Positions 54,022 through 62,016 of a DNA stretch of 64,000 nucleotides are shown here, one piece after another (within the stretch, counting starts at the first letter, position 1; every line of letters begins with the position of its first letter). The notes under the pieces were generated by a model. It did no database searches, had not been told where the DNA came from, and worked only from the letters and a program-made list of their open reading frames with translations. The stretch comes from Candidatus Thalassospirochaeta sargassi (lineage in GTDB: Bacteria > Spirochaetota > Spirochaetia > UBA9216), in assembly GCA_028532855.1 (NCBI GenBank), contig JAQQAL010000006.1, forward strand, positions 1 through 64,000, read 5' to 3'. Position numbers and translations under genes: made by a program.

Positions 54022-54525
54022 ATGGAAAACAATAACCAAGCGGCAGTTTTTAAAATTGAAAACGGTCTTAATAAGCTTCTAAATTCACTCATCACAGTGA
54101 TCTTCTTTGTAATCGTTGTTTTAACCATTCTGCTTGTAGTACTGAGGTATGTATTCAACACTGGAATAACAGGAGGCAACGAGCTTATGGAATATCTTTT
54201 TGTTTATACAACGGCGATTGGCGCTGCAATTGCAATTGGCAAGAATGAACACATCCGAATCGGTTTTTTTGTAGAACATCGCGGACGAATAGTACAGATG
54301 ATCACAGATCTATTAAGCATTGTATGCATAGCCCTTATAAATATTGTTTTTATGTATTTGAGCTATACATGGATATCAAAAGTAGGTCATTCAGAATCAC
54401 CTGTCCTGAGAATTCCTATGCGGCTGGTTCAGATAAGCGTACCAATCGGCTGTATCCTGTCTGTAGTCTACTGCGGATTCAACATCTATAAAATTTTTAC
54501 AAAGAAAACAGGAGAGAACTGGTAA
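54022..54525 (+). CDS. TRAP transporter small permease DctQ
   Basis: A 167-residue membrane protein with four helices. RYVFNTGITGGNELMEYLFVYTTA near residue 45 and GAAIAIGKNEHIRI near 70 are DctQ signature segments. The start at MENNNQAAVF (54022) lies after the attenuator hairpin; upstream codons in the frame overlap that hairpin and are unlikely to be coding. It is followed without a gap by dctM. Confidence 0.88.
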   Translation: MENNNQAAVFKIENGLNKLLNSLITVIFFVIVVLTILLVVLRYVFNTGITGGNELMEYLFVYTTAIGAAIAIGKNEHIRIGFFVEHRGRIVQMITDLLSIVCIALINIVFMYLSYTWISKVGHSESPVLRIPMRLVQISVPIGCILSVVYCGFNIYKIFTKKTGENW

Positions 54526-55800
54526 ATGGCAATTTTATTAATCAGTCTTGTAATTCTTTTAGTTCTCGGTGTTCCAATTGCATATTCGCTCGGAGTATCC
54601 GGCTTCCTGTATTTTATTTTCGAACAGCCGGATCTTATATCTATTCTGCCTCAGCGTTTTTTTGCGGGGATGCAGTCGTATTCGATGATTGCCCTCCCAC
54701 TGTTCTGTCTCATGGGCGCGTTGATGAATAAAAGCGGAATAACCGGCCGTCTCATTGATTTCTGCATGATTATCATCGGACGTTTACGAGGCGGACTCGG
54801 TATGGTAAATGTTTTTGCAAGCATGATATTCGGCGGAATATCCGGCTCATCAGTTTCAGATACAGCATCTGTAGGTGCAATCATGATCCCTGAGATGAAT
54901 CGAAAGGGGTATTCACTTGAATATGCAAGCGGCATCACTGTTGCATCATCAACAATGGGGATGATAATTCCGCCGAGCGTTCCTATGATAATCTACGCAA
55001 TGGCAGCAGAAGAATCCGTTGGCAAACTGTTCTTAGGCAGTGCAATCCCGGGCATAATGATTGGGCTGATCATGCTTGCCATTACCTTTGCAATCAGTTA
55101 TTCAAAAAAACATCCTCGAGAGGAGCGGACACTCAACAGAAGAGAAAAACTGATTACTATCCAGCGCGCTGTACTAGCAGTAATAATGCCGCTCTTTGTC
55201 ATCGGTTCTGTTGTTCTGGGTATTGCCACAGCAACAGAATCTGCAGGCATTGGCGTTTTATACGCTTTTGTAATTGGAACCTTTGTATTTAAAACACTTA
55301 AACCAGGGGATCTCCCGATTCTTCTTAAAGAATCTGTAATTACCTCGGCAAAGGTGATGATTATCATAGCCCTTTCAAAACTGTATATCTGGATTCTTGC
55401 TATTGAGCGTGTCCCCGAAGCACTGGCAATGTTTGTATCCGGACTCGAGCTCCCGGCTTTTATGATTCTCATTATCATTGATTTAATCATCCTGCTTGCC
55501 GGAACATTTCTTGATGTAAGTCCTGCAATACTGCTGCTTACACCTATTTTTCTGCCGATAGCACAGCTGCTTGGAGTTCACCCGGTTCAATTTGGAGTAA
55601 TCCTCGTTTCCGGCCTTGCAGTAGGACTTGTAACTCCGCCGGTCGGGATGTGCCTGAACGTTGCATCATCACTGTCAGGGCTCGAAATTGGAACGATTTT
55701 TAAATCAGCCCTACCATTTTTAATGGCAAACCTGGTGACGTTGATCGCCATTACTTTTATACCGCAGCTGACACTATGGCTGCCAACTTTATTTATGTAG
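54526..55800 (+). CDS. TRAP transporter large permease DctM
   Basis: A 424-residue inner-membrane carrier with about 12 helices. Conserved parts are the N-terminal GVPIAYSLGVSG, MFAGMQSYSMIALPLFCLMG-like segment near residue 45, MIFGGISGSSVSDTASVGAIMIPEM near 104, SSTMGMIIPPSVPMIIYA near 143 and GLVTPPVGMCLNVASSLSG near 365. It couples sodium flow to uptake of the ligand carried by DctP. It starts one base after the dctQ stop. Confidence 0.92.
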   Translation: MAILLISLVILLVLGVPIAYSLGVSGFLYFIFEQPDLISILPQRFFAGMQSYSMIALPLFCLMGALMNKSGITGRLIDFCMIIIGRLRGGLGMVNVFASMIFGGISGSSVSDTASVGAIMIPEMNRKGYSLEYASGITVASSTMGMIIPPSVPMIIYAMAAEESVGKLFLGSAIPGIMIGLIMLAITFAISYSKKHPREERTLNRREKLITIQRAVLAVIMPLFVIGSVVLGIATATESAGIGVLYAFVIGTFVFKTLKPGDLPILLKESVITSAKVMIIIALSKLYIWILAIERVPEALAMFVSGLELPAFMILIIIDLIILLAGTFLDVSPAILLLTPIFLPIAQLLGVHPVQFGVILVSGLAVGLVTPPVGMCLNVASSLSGLEIGTIFKSALPFLMANLVTLIAITFIPQLTLWLPTLFM

Positions 55801-55816
55801 CTAAAGGAGCACTACT

Positions 55817-56647
55817 ATGGACATTAGATATCCAGTACACCCGGATCACGGGAAAAAAATGGACACATCAGAATTAAGGAAAGAATTCCTTATTCAGAAT
55901 CTATTTGTAAAGGATCAGGCAAAACTGACTTACAGTCATGTTGATCGTATCATCACCGCAGGAATCTGTCCTGCAGGAAAAAAACTATCTTTGGATGGAG
56001 CAAAAGAACTGGCCAGTGAGTATTTTTTTGAACGACGCGAAGGCGGAGTTGTAAATATCGGCGGGGCCGGTAAAATGACGCTCGATGGTAGAGAATACGA
56101 AATGAATCAGAACGACGGATTCTATATCGGAATGGGAACTAAAGAGATTTCATTCACAAGTAATTCAGCAGAAACTCCTGCGAAGTTCTACCTTCTGTCA
56201 GGACCTGCACATAAAGCCTATCCATCAAAATGGATTCCGCTTTCAGAAACAAAAGAGGTGCACCTGGGATCGCTTGCAGAATCAAATGAACGCACAATTC
56301 ACCAGTATGTCCACCCCGCCGTTGTCGAAAGCTGTCAGCTCTGCATGGGGATGACAATATTAGAACCAAATTGTATCTGGAATACCATGCCTGTTCACAC
56401 TCATGAGCGCAGAATGGAAGTGTATATGTATTTCAATATGGAACCAGACACCGTTGTGTTCCATCTAATGGGGACTCCTGATGAAACACGACATGTAGTG
56501 ATGAGAAACGAAGAAGCAATTATTTCACCAAGCTGGTCAATTCATTCTGGTGCCGGAACAAGGGATTATACTTTCATCTGGGGAATGGTGGGAGAAAACC
56601 AGACCTTCACTGATATGGATGGTGTCGATATGAAGGACCTAAAATAA
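55817..56647 (+). CDS. 5-dehydro-4-deoxy-D-glucuronate isomerase KduI
   Basis: A 276-residue cupin isomerase converting 5-keto-4-deoxyuronate to 2,5-diketo-3-deoxygluconate in pectin or glycosaminoglycan breakdown. The metal ligands are in the HTHERRMEVYMYF segment near residue 196 (two His and a Glu), with a later His in SWSIHSGAG near 241. ECxx-free N-terminus and RYPVHPDHGKKMDT are KduI-typical. AAAGGAG precedes the ATG. The dehydrogenase gene for the next step follows 11 bases on. Confidence 0.93.
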   Translation: MDIRYPVHPDHGKKMDTSELRKEFLIQNLFVKDQAKLTYSHVDRIITAGICPAGKKLSLDGAKELASEYFFERREGGVVNIGGAGKMTLDGREYEMNQNDGFYIGMGTKEISFTSNSAETPAKFYLLSGPAHKAYPSKWIPLSETKEVHLGSLAESNERTIHQYVHPAVVESCQLCMGMTILEPNCIWNTMPVHTHERRMEVYMYFNMEPDTVVFHLMGTPDETRHVVMRNEEAIISPSWSIHSGAGTRDYTFIWGMVGENQTFTDMDGVDMKDLK

Positions 56648-56658
56648 AGGGAAATATA

Positions 56659-57420
56659 ATGATACTTGACAAATTCAGTTTAGAAGGTAAGGTTGCAATT
56701 GTGACCGGCAGTAATACCGGATTGGGCCAGGGAATCAGCCTGGGATTGGCTGAAGCAGGGGCGGCAGTAGCCGGTGTCTACAGGAATGATGCTGGCGAAA
56801 CAGAAGCCATGATTACAAAATCCGGCGGCAGGTTCTTTGGAATCAAGGCAGATCTTAAATCAATAGCGCCGGTTAATGATATTATTGACAATACAGTTGA
56901 TAAATACGGGAGGATTGACATACTCGTCAATAACGCCGGAATTATTCGCCGTGAAGACTCAATAAATTTCACCGAAAAGGACTGGGACGAAGTTATGGAC
57001 ACAAACCTTAAGACAGTTTTTTTCCTATGTCAGGCGGCGGCAAGGCAGTTTATAAAACAAGGCGAAGGCGGAAAAATAATTAATATAGCCTCCATGCTGT
57101 CTTTTCAGGGTGGAATAAGGGTGCCATCCTATACTTCAAGTAAAAGTGGAATTATGGGTCTTACAAGACTGCTTGCCTGTGAGTGGGCAAAAGATAAAAT
57201 AAATGTAAATGCAATTGCTCCCGGATACATGGAGACCAACAACACTATAAACCTAAGAAATGATCCGGTTCGCTCAAAAGAACTGTTAGGAAGGATCCCG
57301 GCTGACAGGTGGGGACAGCCCTCTGATGTCGCGGGGCCTGCAGTATTTCTGGCATCTTCTGCGGCAGATTATGTTAATGGCTACACACTAGCAGTCGACG
57401 GCGGCTGGCTCGCAAGATAA
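56659..57420 (+). CDS. 2-dehydro-3-deoxy-D-gluconate 5-dehydrogenase KduD
   Basis: A 253-residue short-chain dehydrogenase reducing 2,5-diketo-3-deoxygluconate to 2-keto-3-deoxygluconate with NADH or NADPH. The cofactor motif is TGSNTGLGQGI near residue 17, with NNAG near 89. The catalytic triad is Ser near 143 (NIASMLSFQGG), then Tyr and Lys in YTSSKSG near 156. The motif AVDGGWLAR closes the protein, as in KduD. It is linked with kduI in one operon and followed by a terminator. Confidence 0.92.
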   Translation: MILDKFSLEGKVAIVTGSNTGLGQGISLGLAEAGAAVAGVYRNDAGETEAMITKSGGRFFGIKADLKSIAPVNDIIDNTVDKYGRIDILVNNAGIIRREDSINFTEKDWDEVMDTNLKTVFFLCQAAARQFIKQGEGGKIINIASMLSFQGGIRVPSYTSSKSGIMGLTRLLACEWAKDKINVNAIAPGYMETNNTINLRNDPVRSKELLGRIPADRWGQPSDVAGPAVFLASSAADYVNGYTLAVDGGWLAR

Positions 57421-57432
57421 TAAAAGATTCCC

Positions 57433-57457
57433 GCCCGGCTAATATGCCGGGCTTTAT
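57433..57457 (+). terminator. Terminator of the TRAP-kdu operon
   Basis: GCCCGGC and GCCGGGC are perfect 7-bp arms around a 6-base loop, followed by TTTATC. Confidence 0.75.
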
Positions 57458-57511
57458 CAAAAATGAAAAAGTGATATAATTCAACAGGATTAATATTACA
57501 TCGGAGTTTAT

Positions 57512-58273
57512 ATGGCATCATCGTATACAATACCAGTACTGGAAAAAACGTTTTCTGTCATTAAATGTATCTCCGAAAATGACGAGGGGCTGACCCTTAG
57601 TGACATCGTAAGAAGACTGCAGGCTCCGAAATCCACTGTTTTTAAAATACTGCACACACTCGAAAATGAACTCATTGTAGAAAAAAAGAACGATCGCTAC
57701 TTCCTTGGAAGCATGCTTCTGCATTACGGACTTCACACACTCTCACAGCGTGACTTGAAAGCTGTAGCTTATCCGCATCTTGAAACGTTAATGGAAAAAA
57801 CAGGAGAAACAGCCCATCTGGCTGTTCCAGTAGGAATGCAGTCAATGATTCTTGATGTAGTATTAACAACCCACCCTATCAGATTTTCTTCTCCTGTAGG
57901 TAGTTTGTTCCCCCTCTATTGCACTTCACACGGGAAAACTATTCTTGCATTTACAGATGATTTCACTCTTGATGAATACATTGAAACCAATCCACTTCAC
58001 CATCGGACTGATATGACAATTACCAGTGCTGATGCTCTCCGATCCGAAATTGAAATAATCAGAAACCAGGGATATTCCATGGATGAACTGGAGTTCGTTG
58101 ATGATATACGCTGCTGTGCTGCACCGGTTTGGGATAGCAGCGGCAAGCTAATCGGCGCGGTGGGTATAACATCAACTGTAATAACATTTGGAAAAGATAG
58201 AATTGAAGAAATTTCAGGTCTGGTAAAAGATTCAGCTCATAAAATTTCAAGTGAAATGGGTCATAGGGGATAG
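57512..58273 (+). CDS. IclR-family transcriptional regulator (KdgR-like)
   Basis: 253 residues. The N-terminal winged helix (about 5-65) includes EKTFSVIKCISENDEGLTLSDI and APKSTVFKILHTLE. The C-terminal ligand domain (about 75-250) has TAHLAVPVG near 100, CTSHGKTILAF near 140 and the conserved DELEFVDDIRCCAAPVWD near 190. It lies directly after kduD, so it most probably represses the TRAP-kdu operon through the palindrome at 52899-52913. TATAAT at 57474-57479 gives it its own promoter. The effector is probably a uronate intermediate, as for KdgR. Confidence 0.9.
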   Translation: MASSYTIPVLEKTFSVIKCISENDEGLTLSDIVRRLQAPKSTVFKILHTLENELIVEKKNDRYFLGSMLLHYGLHTLSQRDLKAVAYPHLETLMEKTGETAHLAVPVGMQSMILDVVLTTHPIRFSSPVGSLFPLYCTSHGKTILAFTDDFTLDEYIETNPLHHRTDMTITSADALRSEIEIIRNQGYSMDELEFVDDIRCCAAPVWDSSGKLIGAVGITSTVITFGKDRIEEISGLVKDSAHKISSEMGHRG

Positions 58274-58377
58274 AAAATCATCCCGCCTTAGATTGCAATT
58301 TTAATCAGCAACACTTTTTTTAATTACCATATGCATCCTTCCTGATCCCGTGATATGATTCGGAAAAGGAGATTTCC

Positions 58378-58893
58378 ATGCTTGATTTATTATATAAACG
58401 CCGCAGTATAAGAAAGTTTACCGATGAAATACTGTCAGACGAAATCACAGAGAAACTGAAACAATCCCTGCTGTTGTCCCCCACATCACAAAATAAGAAG
58501 GCCTCTCGCTTCATTTTTGTCAGCGACCCTGAACTTATACGTAAAACCGCTTCTGCAAAAGCCCACGGTATGAAGGCGGTTGAGACTGCCCCGCTGCTGA
58601 TTGCCGTGGTAGGTTTAAGCGATATTACTGATGTCTGGGTTGAAGATTGCTCTATAGCCTCAATTGTTGTTCAGCTTGAAGCTGAAAGTCTTGGGCTGGG
58701 CTCATGCTGGCTCCAGATGAGAAAACGGAAAACTGACGACGGCGGCAGTTCCGAAGAATACATGCACAAACTGCTGAAGCTTAAAGAAAATGAGAAAATT
58801 GAATCGCTTATTGCGGTTGGATACCCGGCTGAACAGCTTCGCGCCCACACAAAAGATGAGCTGGACTTCAGCCGGATTGAGAATATCAGCTGA
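58378..58893 (+). CDS. Nitroreductase-family flavoprotein
   Basis: A 171-residue FMN-binding protein. The N-terminal LLYKRRSIRKFTDEILSDE is the family's phosphate-binding segment, with LLLSPTSQNKKASRFIFV near residue 35 and ESLGLGSCWLQMR near 105 also conserved. It is short for the family. It should reduce nitro, quinone or related substrates using NAD(P)H. GGAGATTTCC precedes the ATG. A role in uronate metabolism is not obvious. The 3' end lies 3 bases from the convergent IolB-like gene. Confidence 0.87.
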   Translation: MLDLLYKRRSIRKFTDEILSDEITEKLKQSLLLSPTSQNKKASRFIFVSDPELIRKTASAKAHGMKAVETAPLLIAVVGLSDITDVWVEDCSIASIVVQLEAESLGLGSCWLQMRKRKTDDGGSSEEYMHKLLKLKENEKIESLIAVGYPAEQLRAHTKDELDFSRIENIS

Positions 58894-58896
58894 TAC

Positions 58897-59715
58897 CTAT
58901 TTCTTAAGCCTTCCCTCATATTTAAGCTCAGGCCATATTTTTGGATCACCTTCCTTGAGCCATTCATGGTCTTTCCTGAAGTATCTTGTAGTAGGAAGCC
59001 ATCTGTCGTTAGGCAGATGGGGAATCATCCAGATGTAGTACATAGCATAACCTGCGGAGGCCACCTGCGAATGTGTCTTTCCGGGTGTTATAAGACTGGA
59101 GTCACCATCTTTTACAACATGAGCATCCTCATCCAGCAATGATACACCAAAACCCTGCTGTGGAAAAAATCTGTAGTGATATATTTCCGGCTGGGGATGA
59201 TCATGAGGCGGAAAACTCGACCACTTACCGGGATGATTGATTACCTCGCCCATAACCATATTTGAGTCGGGATTTATCTCTCCGTCAAATACAGTGCGAA
59301 CAGTTCTCATTGAAGTATTGTCAAGAATTCCTCCGCCGAAAATATCGCTTCTGATATCATCCTGTCTGTAGAGCTTCGATGGAAACGATTTGGGGTTATC
59401 ACATGCTTCAACAGCCAACTCACATTCTGCAGCAGCTGTAATCTTAACCTCAACACCCTCAGGTACATGCAGAACAACAGGGCTTTCATCAAAACAGGAA
59501 ATACGCTTTCCGGAAGCCTTCTGCCCCTCCCATTCAAATTCAACATTCCCTTCAATTAAAAGCCAGGCGCGTTCCTTCTTCTTATCATCAGTCAGAACAT
59601 CACCCTTATCCATTTTCAGGATACCGAAATCAAGCAGCATTTCAGAATTTTTTCCGTGCTGCTCGGTGATTGATGTGTAACCCTTTTTAAAGTCACCTTC
59701 TTTCTTTGCTATCAT
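58897..59715 (-). CDS. IolB-like 5-deoxy-glucuronate isomerase
   Basis: A 272-residue bicupin of the KduI/IolB fold. The metal site is in the SSFPPHDHPQPEIYHYRFFP segment near residue 168 (two His and a Glu), and a late His (TPGKTHSQVASAGYAMYYIW) near 220. The sequence matches IolB rather than KduI. No other myo-inositol gene lies here, and it sits beside the kdu genes, so it may act on a uronate intermediate instead of 5-deoxyglucuronate. A half-site shared with the transaldolase operator lies 18 bases upstream of its ATG. Confidence 0.85.
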   Translation of the reverse strand: MIAKKEGDFKKGYTSITEQHGKNSEMLLDFGILKMDKGDVLTDDKKKERAWLLIEGNVEFEWEGQKASGKRISCFDESPVVLHVPEGVEVKITAAAECELAVEACDNPKSFPSKLYRQDDIRSDIFGGGILDNTSMRTVRTVFDGEINPDSNMVMGEVINHPGKWSSFPPHDHPQPEIYHYRFFPQQGFGVSLLDEDAHVVKDGDSSLITPGKTHSQVASAGYAMYYIWMIPHLPNDRWLPTTRYFRKDHEWLKEGDPKIWPELKYEGRLKK

Positions 59716-59814
59716 GATTCACCGCCTTCTTCATATTGTCTGATAATAGAACATAATATATTATATGCTTTTTGGCAAGTCCGGGATAGCTATAACAGAA
59801 CTGTCACAGCTTAA

Positions 59815-59853
59815 TAAAAACCGGAGGCGAAACACTGTGTGAATCGCCCCCGG
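59815..59853 (-). terminator. Terminator of the lipoprotein/outer-membrane operon
   Basis: On the minus strand CCGGGGGCGA pairs with TTCGCCTCCGG (one mismatch) around an A/C-rich loop, followed by TTTTTATT. Confidence 0.75.
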
Positions 59854-59876
59854 CAGTAAAGTTTTATACTTACAAA

Positions 59877-62006
59877 CTACATTGTAAATGAATAGTAGTC
59901 GTTTTCATAGTTGGAAGTATCATAGCTCTGAATCCATTCATTAAAAGGATTGATACCAAGAGCATCAAGATCCGTAGCAGTACCGGTTGAGTCGTTATCC
60001 TCAAATTGATCATCACTTATAAGCGGATCCGGCCAGTAAGCCTCGTTTACGGAAGTAACGTAACTGGGAACTATGCGCCATGTTATGGCAGCTGTTGCAT
60101 CCCGATTATACAAACGCACCCCATGGGTTCCTCCGCCAATCAGTGTTTCACTGATATAACTAGTACCGGTTTGAAGATTATAGTAATAACCTCCGCTGCT
60201 CGAAGACCAGGCAGTATCATATAGGTAAGCAATTACGTCCACATCCTCTGTGCCGCCTGAAAACATTATCATATTAACATCAATATCAGCCTGATCATCA
60301 TAATCCTGAACCAGAATATACAACGGGCTTGCGGCGGCAGTGTCTACCTGGTTATTGTCTTCATCGGTTTCTGCAACACCATCTGCTGAATCAACAACGG
60401 CATAGATCGTATAAAATCCGGTTGCATCTTCATTAAAGATAATATTAGCGCTTAATTCAACCTGTCCTACTCCACCGATTCCGACTGAGTCGGTGACAGT
60501 CTCCGTATTAAGCAGAGTATCTGAACCTGTATCAAGGATTGCATCATCACTGCTGTAGAAAGTAACATCAAAGTCAGTATCAATTGTTTCAGTCCCGCTA
60601 TTCTTTATAAGCAATGTTACCGGAATAGTCACATCGGTAGAAACATCTACATTACTCGCGAAGGTGGTGGAAATCAACCCCGGTTCAAGATCTATGTCTT
60701 TATCGGCAAACTGCAAACTAGCATAGTCAGTATCATTTCCTGCTCCCCATTCATCAAGGGTTCCGGTAATTCGTACACCTATATCTTGTGTACCTGCCGT
60801 AATAGTTGCCGGGTAATTTAAATTATCAATGGTGAGCGTCGTAAATAGAACGTCATTCTCACCGCTGCCGTCTTTATCCCAGGGCACTGCCGGGCAGTCT
60901 GCAGCAGCCCATTCATAAATGGCTGTGTCATTGATCGAGTCATAAGATCCATCTCCGGCAACATCATGAAAAAGCATTACGCCGTATGTACCGGAGGATG
61001 CGGATGCATAACCGTCGTTTTCAACAGTAAACGCAATCTCAACCGGGCCTCCGACTATGGCTGATTCGGCAACATCTAATGAGCCGATACTCAGGTCCGG
61101 CTTTTCGGTACCGGAATAAATGGTAACTGTATCTGTATCATCTTCATCAAGCTCCTCGATAGCACCGTTTACAGGCTCTGCTGTAGTTAATGGATCAACA
61201 GTACCTGTAAGTGTACCGCTCCAGTCTTCAAGATCATCGACTGTAGTTCCATTGTCAGTAGCCATCTGCTCAAGTGTAGGCAGGGTAATGGTTACATTTG
61301 AGGTAACAAATCCATCGGGATAGAGGGTCTCTGAAAGAGTTACGCTCACATCACCGACTTCGACATCTGTACCGTCAATATCTACTGTAAATTCCACTGG
61401 GACAGCAGTTCCTGACCCTACCGACTTATTACCTTCATTGGAGATCTTGAATGAAAGAGGAAACTCCGACTCTGCAGCCCTGAACATGGATTCCGGATCC
61501 ACAAAAGCAATCTTCAAATCAGGAAGATAATTCGCCGCAGTACTGATTGCGATTGGTGCCATTGCGACGTTCAGGATCTCATCATCAACCTCATAACCGG
61601 GATCATCGGCCGGCGCTGTAAAATAGGCGTATAATTCTGTATAGGTTGCAGCATTTGCATCAGTGACCTCAGCCGGAATAGCCAGGTCCAGCATTGTCTC
61701 AGTACCGACTGTAACTGTTTGAGTGCCTATATTCACTCCTGCGGTAGTCAGATCGGAATCATCTTCAAGCCTGAAGGTTACCTCAAAGCTTGTTGCAGTT
61801 GATGAGCCTGTGCTGCTTATGTATACGGGCACTGTGACAACACCTCCGACACCGGTCCTGAGTTCAGTTGATCCCTCAACAGCGTTGATGAGTCCCAGCG
61901 TTACCATAATGTCGGACGGTAAATCCGTCGTAAGTACCGCCGGACAGCTGGTCAGCACGATTGCCGTCAAAACGACGGCTGCTAATATTGATAGTTTTTT
62001 TATCAT
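59877..62006 (-). CDS. CARDB-domain lipoprotein
   Basis: 709 residues with a signal peptide and lipobox LTSC (Cys near 21). The mature protein is acidic and built of at least four repeated CARDB-type beta domains, visible as repeated phrases such as PDLKIAFVDPESMF, PDLSIGSLDVAESA and DLEPGLISTTFASNVD, each followed by V-x-V-x-F-T-V-x-N-x-G-type strands. The last 45 residues (DQFEDNDSTGTATDL to YYSFTM) look like the start of a PPC domain, but the chain stops there and a terminator follows. The protein is therefore either naturally short or truncated. It would be surface or periplasmic, with an adhesive or scaffolding role. The outer-membrane-type gene is 11 bases upstream. Confidence 0.75.
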   Translation of the reverse strand: MIKKLSILAAVVLTAIVLTSCPAVLTTDLPSDIMVTLGLINAVEGSTELRTGVGGVVTVPVYISSTGSSTATSFEVTFRLEDDSDLTTAGVNIGTQTVTVGTETMLDLAIPAEVTDANAATYTELYAYFTAPADDPGYEVDDEILNVAMAPIAISTAANYLPDLKIAFVDPESMFRAAESEFPLSFKISNEGNKSVGSGTAVPVEFTVDIDGTDVEVGDVSVTLSETLYPDGFVTSNVTITLPTLEQMATDNGTTVDDLEDWSGTLTGTVDPLTTAEPVNGAIEELDEDDTDTVTIYSGTEKPDLSIGSLDVAESAIVGGPVEIAFTVENDGYASASSGTYGVMLFHDVAGDGSYDSINDTAIYEWAAADCPAVPWDKDGSGENDVLFTTLTIDNLNYPATITAGTQDIGVRITGTLDEWGAGNDTDYASLQFADKDIDLEPGLISTTFASNVDVSTDVTIPVTLLIKNSGTETIDTDFDVTFYSSDDAILDTGSDTLLNTETVTDSVGIGGVGQVELSANIIFNEDATGFYTIYAVVDSADGVAETDEDNNQVDTAAASPLYILVQDYDDQADIDVNMIMFSGGTEDVDVIAYLYDTAWSSSSGGYYYNLQTGTSYISETLIGGGTHGVRLYNRDATAAITWRIVPSYVTSVNEAYWPDPLISDDQFEDNDSTGTATDLDALGINPFNEWIQSYDTSNYENDYYSFTM

Positions 62007-62016
62007 ACAGGGCTCC

